From Bacteroidota bacterium (GTDB lineage Bacteria > Bacteroidota > Bacteroidia > Flavobacteriales > Weeksellaceae), in NCBI GenBank assembly GCA_023433225.1, contig JAEZDQ010000215.1:1-26211 (forward strand): a stretch of 26,211 nt of DNA, given 5' to 3'. This document shows positions 21,881-26,211 of this stretch, piece after piece (position 1 is the stretch's first letter; each line of letters starts with the position of its first letter). The notes under the pieces are model-generated. The model saw only the letters and a list, made by a program, of their open reading frames with translations. It was not told where the DNA came from and searched no databases. The translations under genes and the position numbers were made by a program.

Positions 21881-22273
21881 ATGGAAACCAATAAAGCCAA
21901 ACATGGCACCATCAATTGGCGTGATTTGACCGTCGAAAACGCGGACAGTTTGAAAGAATTTTACCGCGATCTGGCAGGTTGGGACACCGAAGCAATTCCC
22001 ATGAAAAACGATGAGGAATCCTACCATGACTACGTAATGAAAGACTCCGAAGGCAATGCGGTAGGCGGCATTTGCCATGCAAAAGGTGTCAACACGGGAA
22101 TCCCGCCGCAGTGGATTATGTACATCAGCGTTGATAATATCTCTGACAGCGTCGAAAAAGCATTGAATGGCGGTGGAAAATTAATCAAAGAATACAAATC
22201 CAAAGACGGAAATTTGGTTTATGCCATGATGGAAGACCCTGCCGGAGCGGTTTTTGCCCTTGCTCAAATTTAG
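21881..22273 (+). CDS. VOC family protein (glyoxalase/bleomycin-resistance fold)
   Basis: A 130-residue VOC protein: INWRDLTVENADSLKEFYRDLAGW (seen as NWRDLTVENADSLKEFY, 12-28), GGICHAKG, PPQWIMYISVDNI and MEDPAGAVFALAQI. The first ligand position, usually His, is Trp or Asp here, so it may bind a ligand without metal. This is the subgroup often labelled 'glyoxalase' in flavobacterial genomes. It starts six bases after the SRPBCC stop; the exported DinB gene follows after 22 bases. Confidence 0.85.
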   Translation: METNKAKHGTINWRDLTVENADSLKEFYRDLAGWDTEAIPMKNDEESYHDYVMKDSEGNAVGGICHAKGVNTGIPPQWIMYISVDNISDSVEKALNGGGKLIKEYKSKDGNLVYAMMEDPAGAVFALAQI

Positions 22274-22295
22274 TTTAAAATTAAAATCTCAATAT

Positions 22296-22901
22296 ATGAA
22301 AAATCAAATACTTGTTTTATTACTGGCCACTTCTCCCCTTTTTATTCAAGCGCAAAACGCAACGCAGAATGACAAAGAATTCCTTTTCAATTATTACCAG
22401 GAAACTTTGAATCAACTGGATGAGAACATTTCGGGGCTGACTGAAACCCAGTTGCACTTTAAACCTTCAGAAAATTCGTGGTCCATTAGCCAATGCGTGG
22501 AACACATCATTCTGACTGAAAACATGATTTTTGAAATGCTCAAAGGATACATGGCTCAACCCGCCAACCCCGAAAGGCGAAATGAGATTGTTTATTCGGA
22601 CGAACAAATCATCAAAATGGTTACCGACCGAAGTGAAAAATACAAGGCTCCCGAAGTCCTCCAAGCAGAAGGAAAGTACGATGATGCGGAAACCGCATTC
22701 AAAGATTTGGAAAATCAGCGGAAAGAAATTCTGGAATTTATAAAAAATGCAGACTTGGAAGACTTACGCAACCATGTCAGTGATTCTCCGGCGGGGCCAA
22801 CAGATGCCTACCAATCACTTTTGTTCTTGGCAGGTCACACGGCACGGCATACCTTGCAAATAGAAGAAGTGAAAGCCGATACCCATTTTCCGAAAAATTA
22901 A
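22296..22901 (+). CDS. Exported DinB family protein
   Basis: A 201-residue protein with a signal peptide (residues 1-19, ending FIQAQ) and a four-helix DinB/YfiT-like bundle: FNYYQETLNQLDENISGL, WSISQCVEHIILTENMIF with one metal His, and AGHTARHTLQIEEV with two more, matching the three-His site of DinB-like metal proteins. DinB proteins are often thiol-dependent transferases or of unknown function; export is unusual for the wider family but common for this form in Bacteroidota. The ATG at 22296 begins exactly at the signal peptide; an upstream start at 22254 would overlap the VOC gene. Last gene of the six-gene run and directly followed by a strong terminator. Confidence 0.87.
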   Translation: MKNQILVLLLATSPLFIQAQNATQNDKEFLFNYYQETLNQLDENISGLTETQLHFKPSENSWSISQCVEHIILTENMIFEMLKGYMAQPANPERRNEIVYSDEQIIKMVTDRSEKYKAPEVLQAEGKYDDAETAFKDLENQRKEILEFIKNADLEDLRNHVSDSPAGPTDAYQSLLFLAGHTARHTLQIEEVKADTHFPKN

Positions 22902-22920
22902 ACCCATAATTTTAAACAAA

Positions 22921-22960
22921 AAATTTGCTCTGAATTTCATATGATTTTCAGAGCAAATTT
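22921..22960. terminator. Strong bidirectional terminator between convergent genes
   Basis: A perfect 14-base stem, AAATTTGCTCTGAA (22921-22934) with TTCAGAGCAAATTT (22947-22960), around a 12-base loop. Its A-rich and T-rich ends give a U run in both directions. It sits between the stops of the plus-strand DinB gene and the minus-strand lipoprotein gene and can serve both. Confidence 0.85.
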
Positions 22961-22978
22961 CATTTATAGTGAAAGCCT

Positions 22979-23485
22979 TTACAACAATCCTACATTCGTG
23001 TCATCAATATTGAAATGCTCAATAACACTTTCATAATCGCTGTAATCGACTTGGTTGTCTGCGCCTTTTCCATAACTTGCCGGAACAAAAACGATCCGGA
23101 AAGTTTGGTTGTTGACATAGGATGTTCCGCCTAAGTTAAAGGTGCCTCCCGCATAAATTGCGACATCGTAAATCGAAAAATCAAAATTATAATCAACCTC
23201 ATGGCCATCCGGCAAATAATAAGTAATCGGGATTTGTTGCCAAATAGGTGCGCCATTCGTCGTAGTTCCGTTTTGAATGTAAACCAATAAAACATCGGTA
23301 TCGTACATCGGTTGGTTGAATGTCCGTGTAATCATGTAGGAACCGTTTACCAAATCAAAGTTTACGTTTCTCAAATCGTAAACCACCGGATAGGTATCAT
23401 AATCAACTTGGATTTGGTCGTCATCGCTTTTACAACCTACGGCTGCAAATAAGCTCAATAAAAAAAGTGGAATTATTCTTTTCAT
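22979..23485 (-). CDS. Lipoprotein of unknown function
   Basis: A 168-residue lipoprotein: MKRIIPLFLLSLFAAVGC with the lipid Cys at 18, then an acidic KSDDDQ linker typical of Bacteroidota surface or outer-membrane lipoproteins. The body is rich in Tyr, Asn, Asp and beta-branched residues (YPVVYDLRNVNFDLVNG, FNFDFSIYDVAIYAGG-like blocks) and is probably a beta-sandwich; I do not recognise a family. The ATG at 23485 is chosen for the signal; the in-frame start at 23527 adds a charged stretch. Divergent from the aminotransferase gene with 59 bases between them. Confidence 0.75.
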   Translation of the reverse strand: MKRIIPLFLLSLFAAVGCKSDDDQIQVDYDTYPVVYDLRNVNFDLVNGSYMITRTFNQPMYDTDVLLVYIQNGTTTNGAPIWQQIPITYYLPDGHEVDYNFDFSIYDVAIYAGGTFNLGGTSYVNNQTFRIVFVPASYGKGADNQVDYSDYESVIEHFNIDDTNVGLL

Positions 23486-23544
23486 AATTTGAATTGTTTT
23501 AACTTTCCTTTTCAAATCACGTACCAAAATTTTAAATAGATTTT

Positions 23545-24684
23545 ATGAAAGACCAGTTTTTACTTCGCGACGACATTACTTTTCTCAATTTTGGCTCATT
23601 CGGTGCCTGCCCCAAACCAGTTTTCGAAACCTATCAATCCTTTCAATTTGAATTGGAAAATGAACCGGTGGAATTCATCGTCGAGAAAGCACCTCAATAT
23701 TTAAAAAATTCCCGGCAGGCATTGGGAACTTATTTGAATTGCCACGAAGATGATTTGGTTTGTGTGACCAATCCTTCTTATGGGGTGAATATTATCGCGA
23801 AAAGTCTGGACTTAAAACCCAATGACGAAGTTTTGACCACCGATTTGGAATATGGTGCCTGTGACCGCACTTGGAAATATTATTGTGAAAAAAACGGTGC
23901 GAAATACATTCAACATAAAACCCGTTTTCCCATCCAATCCAAAGAAGAATTTATTGATAATTTCTTCAAAGGGATTACGCCTAAAACCAAACTTATTTTT
24001 ATCAGCCACATTACAAGTTCCACCGCTTTGCGCTTACCGGTCGAAGAAATTTGCGCCGCTGCGCGCGAAAAGGGAATCATGACTTTCATCGACGGTGCCC
24101 ATGGCCCGGCACACGTCGAAGTCAACTTAGGCAAAATGAACCCGGATATTTACGTGGGGGCCTGCCACAAATGGATGATGGCTCCAAAGGGAAGTTCTTT
24201 CCTGTATGTAAAGAAGGAATTACAAAGCCGATTTGATCCCTTGGTCATCAGTTGGGGATATGAAAGCGAAACACCTTCCCACAGCCGTTATATCGATTAC
24301 CATGAAATGCAGGGAACACGAGACTTATCCGCATTCTGCGCCATTCCGGCTACCATTGAATTCATGCAAAAAAACAATTGGGAAACCGTTAGTGCGGGTT
24401 GCCGGAAAATGGTTCAGAAAAACGCATGGGTACTTTCTGAAATCCTGAAAACCCGGGCTTTGGCCAAGGTAAATGATGATTTTACAGGCCAAATGTTCAG
24501 TTGTGAAATCCAAACCGCGAACCCCAAACAACTCCATGATTTGTTGTTTGAAAAATACAAAATTCAAATTCCTATCATGCAATGGGGCGGAAAAAATTTC
24601 ATCCGGTATTCCATCAATGCTTTCAATTCCCAAGCGGATTTGGACAAATTATTTGCTGCTTTGAAGGAGAATTTAAAGAATTAG
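23545..24684 (+). CDS. Class V aminotransferase-fold PLP enzyme (isopenicillin-N epimerase-like)
   Basis: A 379-residue fold-type I PLP enzyme of the class V aminotransferase group. ITFLNFGSFGACPKPV (11-26) is the usual N-terminal substrate segment; TNPSYGVN (75-82) binds cofactor phosphate; FIDGAHGPAH has Asp183 for the pyridine nitrogen; and GACHKWMMAPKG has the Schiff-base Lys209. The C-terminal domain ends with FIRYSINAFNS, where Arg would bind the substrate carboxylate. Closest by pattern to isopenicillin-N-epimerase-like and kynureninase-like proteins, which carry out racemisation, desulfuration or transamination; the reaction is not determined. Full length, no neighbour suggesting a pathway. 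Confidence 0.88.
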   Translation: MKDQFLLRDDITFLNFGSFGACPKPVFETYQSFQFELENEPVEFIVEKAPQYLKNSRQALGTYLNCHEDDLVCVTNPSYGVNIIAKSLDLKPNDEVLTTDLEYGACDRTWKYYCEKNGAKYIQHKTRFPIQSKEEFIDNFFKGITPKTKLIFISHITSSTALRLPVEEICAAAREKGIMTFIDGAHGPAHVEVNLGKMNPDIYVGACHKWMMAPKGSSFLYVKKELQSRFDPLVISWGYESETPSHSRYIDYHEMQGTRDLSAFCAIPATIEFMQKNNWETVSAGCRKMVQKNAWVLSEILKTRALAKVNDDFTGQMFSCEIQTANPKQLHDLLFEKYKIQIPIMQWGGKNFIRYSINAFNSQADLDKLFAALKENLKN

Positions 24685-24700
24685 ATTAAAAAAAAATAGG

Positions 24701-26211
24701 CTATAAAGTATCCAATTGGTTCCTTTCCTTGTTTTCACTGATCGTCCAGAAAAAACCGATGAAGAAAAACCGATCCATCGAAGGTTTCATCGCCATGCGG
24801 TCATACCACCCGTTTTCGTCCGGCGAATAGGTATAACTATACCCATTGATATTTTTGAAACCAAACGGATTGGATACCGAAACATACAGGATTTTCTGCG
24901 GGTCAATCAGGAAAGCCAAACTCAGGTTGACAGTGTTGAACGTCTTTGTCCGTTCCGATAAAAATCCGCCCAAATTCGGATTGGTATAAGGCCTTCCCGA
25001 ACCGAATTGATAGGTGAAACCGATTTGCGAACGCCAATCTTGGATCCAGTATTTCCCTACAAAAGCCAGGGTGTGGTTGGCTACGAAAGCGGGTTGGGCC
25101 TCTACCGGAAAGTCTTTGTACAAACGCTTGGTGTCGATGTAGGAATAAGAAATCCAATATTCCAAGTTGTTGATGTGACTGCCCCGGTTTCGCCAAAAGA
25201 CATCTACGCCGCGCGCAAATCCCTTTCCATTTTGAAAGTAATTGAATTCGCCATCTGTTCTGACCAGATCTTCATAATCCTTTTGGTAAAATTCCAAACG
25301 GATGATTTGCTTTTCTTTTTGGTAAAAATAATTGACCAAATACTGTTTGGATTTCATAAATCCGGCCGGGTTGTAATATCCGATTTCCTGCAAAGGCGAT
25401 TGGAAATATTCTCCATAAAAAACCGAGAAATTATGGTAACGCGAAGGCTTGTAGGCCAGCGAAACCCTTGGCGAAAGGTTCCATTTGCCCACAAAATCCG
25501 AATGCTCCGCCCGCAGGCCCGTTTTGAGCCCCCAGCGTTTGATGAAATACCAAGTATATTCACCATAAACCGCCAAAAGGTTTTCGTTTAATTCCGAAGA
25601 AATCTGCTGAAGCAGGTCGCTGTTTTCGTCCTTTCTTCCTATAAACTCACTGCCGAATTCCATATTGTGTTTTGAATTTATTTTCCATTCAAATTCAGAT
25701 TTCAGGTTGAATCCGAACGCTTCTTTTTGGAATTCATCTACTGCAAGGTGTACATCTGTCCGGCTTTTTGCGAGGGAAAATCCGATGAATCCTTCCAGTT
25801 TCCCGTTAAATTGATGCACATATGAATTGTTAAAATAAAAGTTCAAGTCATCCAACTTAAAATTCACCGGTTCAGGCTCGTTTATATCTTCATACACTAA
25901 TTCCATTTTGGAATATTCCAATGCTGCATAAGCTTTGTACAAACCGTTTTTGAATTGGTGCCTGTAAACTGTTTCTCCGGCATAACCTTCCGGTGCGCGC
26001 TTCCATTCATCACGTGTACCCAATAGTTCAAAAGCCGGCCAAAGGTTGTAATAAGCCAGACTCGTGCTCAGTGCGTCTTGCTCCCAAATTCTATTCATTG
26101 CGGCACTCACGCCCAAAGTCATCAACCCTAAATCAATACTGTTCTCGGTTGGAAAGTCAATGGTTTCCAAAGCCAAAATCCCGGAAAGGGCTTGGCCGTA
26201 GGAAGCCCCGT
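24701..26211 (-). CDS. TonB-dependent receptor, C-terminal part (runs off window)
   Basis: The open frame continues to the right edge, giving 502 residues before the stop at 24701. At the edge it reads GASYGQALSGILALETID, the end of a plug domain, followed by the beta-barrel with alternating aromatic strands (WEWKINSKHNMEFGSEFIG-type blocks, TWYFIKRWGLKTGLRAEHSDF, RVSLAYKPSRYHNFSVFYGEYFQSP). The last strand (FFFIGFFWTI) is followed by twelve extra residues, so the sequence does not end on the usual terminal aromatic. Import of a ligand across the outer membrane with TonB is the family role; no SusD-like partner or other substrate clue is in view. It is convergent with the aminotransferase gene, 16 bases apart. 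Confidence 0.9.
   Translation of the reverse strand, partial: GASYGQALSGILALETIDFPTENSIDLGLMTLGVSAAMNRIWEQDALSTSLAYYNLWPAFELLGTRDEWKRAPEGYAGETVYRHQFKNGLYKAYAALEYSKMELVYEDINEPEPVNFKLDDLNFYFNNSYVHQFNGKLEGFIGFSLAKSRTDVHLAVDEFQKEAFGFNLKSEFEWKINSKHNMEFGSEFIGRKDENSDLLQQISSELNENLLAVYGEYTWYFIKRWGLKTGLRAEHSDFVGKWNLSPRVSLAYKPSRYHNFSVFYGEYFQSPLQEIGYYNPAGFMKSKQYLVNYFYQKEKQIIRLEFYQKDYEDLVRTDGEFNYFQNGKGFARGVDVFWRNRGSHINNLEYWISYSYIDTKRLYKDFPVEAQPAFVANHTLAFVGKYWIQDWRSQIGFTYQFGSGRPYTNPNLGGFLSERTKTFNTVNLSLAFLIDPQKILYVSVSNPFGFKNINGYSYTYSPDENGWYDRMAMKPSMDRFFFIGFFWTISENKERNQLDTL

Noticed and set aside
25007..25591. Long plus-strand open frame of 194 codons
   Set aside because: It is antisense to the TonB-receptor barrel, has no family-like sequence, and the minus frame has clear receptor motifs.
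1..26211. Search by eye for tRNA, rRNA, insertion sequences, integrases, toxin-antitoxin pairs and CRISPR arrays
   Set aside because: No cloverleaf with a T-loop, no transposase-like frame with terminal repeats and no regular short repeats were seen; short or divergent cases could be missed without computation.

Overview
The window looks like a chromosomal stretch of a Bacteroidota bacterium, most likely a flavobacterium-like member. The grounds are two SusC/CirA-type TonB-dependent receptors, two ECF sigma factor cassettes, GIN/DUF2807 and DUF4625 proteins, lipoproteins with short lipoboxes, almost no Shine-Dalgarno sequences, and several matches to the Bacteroidota -7 element TAnnTTTG just upstream of starts. 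Base composition is moderately AT-rich. I see no rRNA, tRNA, CRISPR array, prophage or insertion sequence. The content is mostly ordinary housekeeping and envelope genes, so I did not find a clear new defence or biosynthetic system; the accessory-looking parts are the two ECF cassettes and a broken HNH nuclease.

Layout. 1-337 (-): start of a fumarylacetoacetate-hydrolase family gene that runs off the left edge. 493-5244 (+): a membrane-anchored FMN glutamate-synthase-like protein, an aldehyde dehydrogenase, an exported protein of unknown function, and an FAD-dependent oxidoreductase. 8142-5286 (-): ECF cassette 1, made of a sigma factor, an anti-sigma-like membrane protein and two exported beta-solenoid-like proteins; the last has an apparent one-base frameshift at its C-terminus. 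8254-8604 (+): small lipoprotein. 8645-9007 (+): remnant of an HNH endonuclease. 10575-9020 (-): BadF-type sugar kinase coupled to a formyltransferase.

15202-10711 (-): ECF cassette 2 (sigma factor plus a membrane partner), followed directly by a His-rich small protein, a TonB-dependent receptor and a DUF4625 lipoprotein, which together look like a metal-related outer-membrane uptake set. 17219-15424 (-): LolC/E-like permease coupled to a TrpG/PabA-type glutamine amidotransferase. 17238-18467 (+): NamZ-type exo-muramidase, divergent from the permease with only 18 bases between the two starts. 19734-18567 (-): PduO cobalamin adenosyltransferase overlapping thiamine pyrophosphokinase. 19866-22901 (+): six consecutive small proteins of VOC, SRPBCC and DinB folds, closed by a strong bidirectional terminator. 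23485-22979 (-): orphan lipoprotein. 23545-24684 (+): class V aminotransferase. 26211-24701 (-): C-terminal part of a second TonB-dependent receptor running off the right edge.

Threads that tie the window together: envelope biology (two receptors, two ECF cassettes, solenoid proteins, NamZ, a sugar kinase that could serve amino-sugar recycling), and a repeated upstream box, TGTAACAA, found before both ECF sigma genes, both of which also lack an ATG start.
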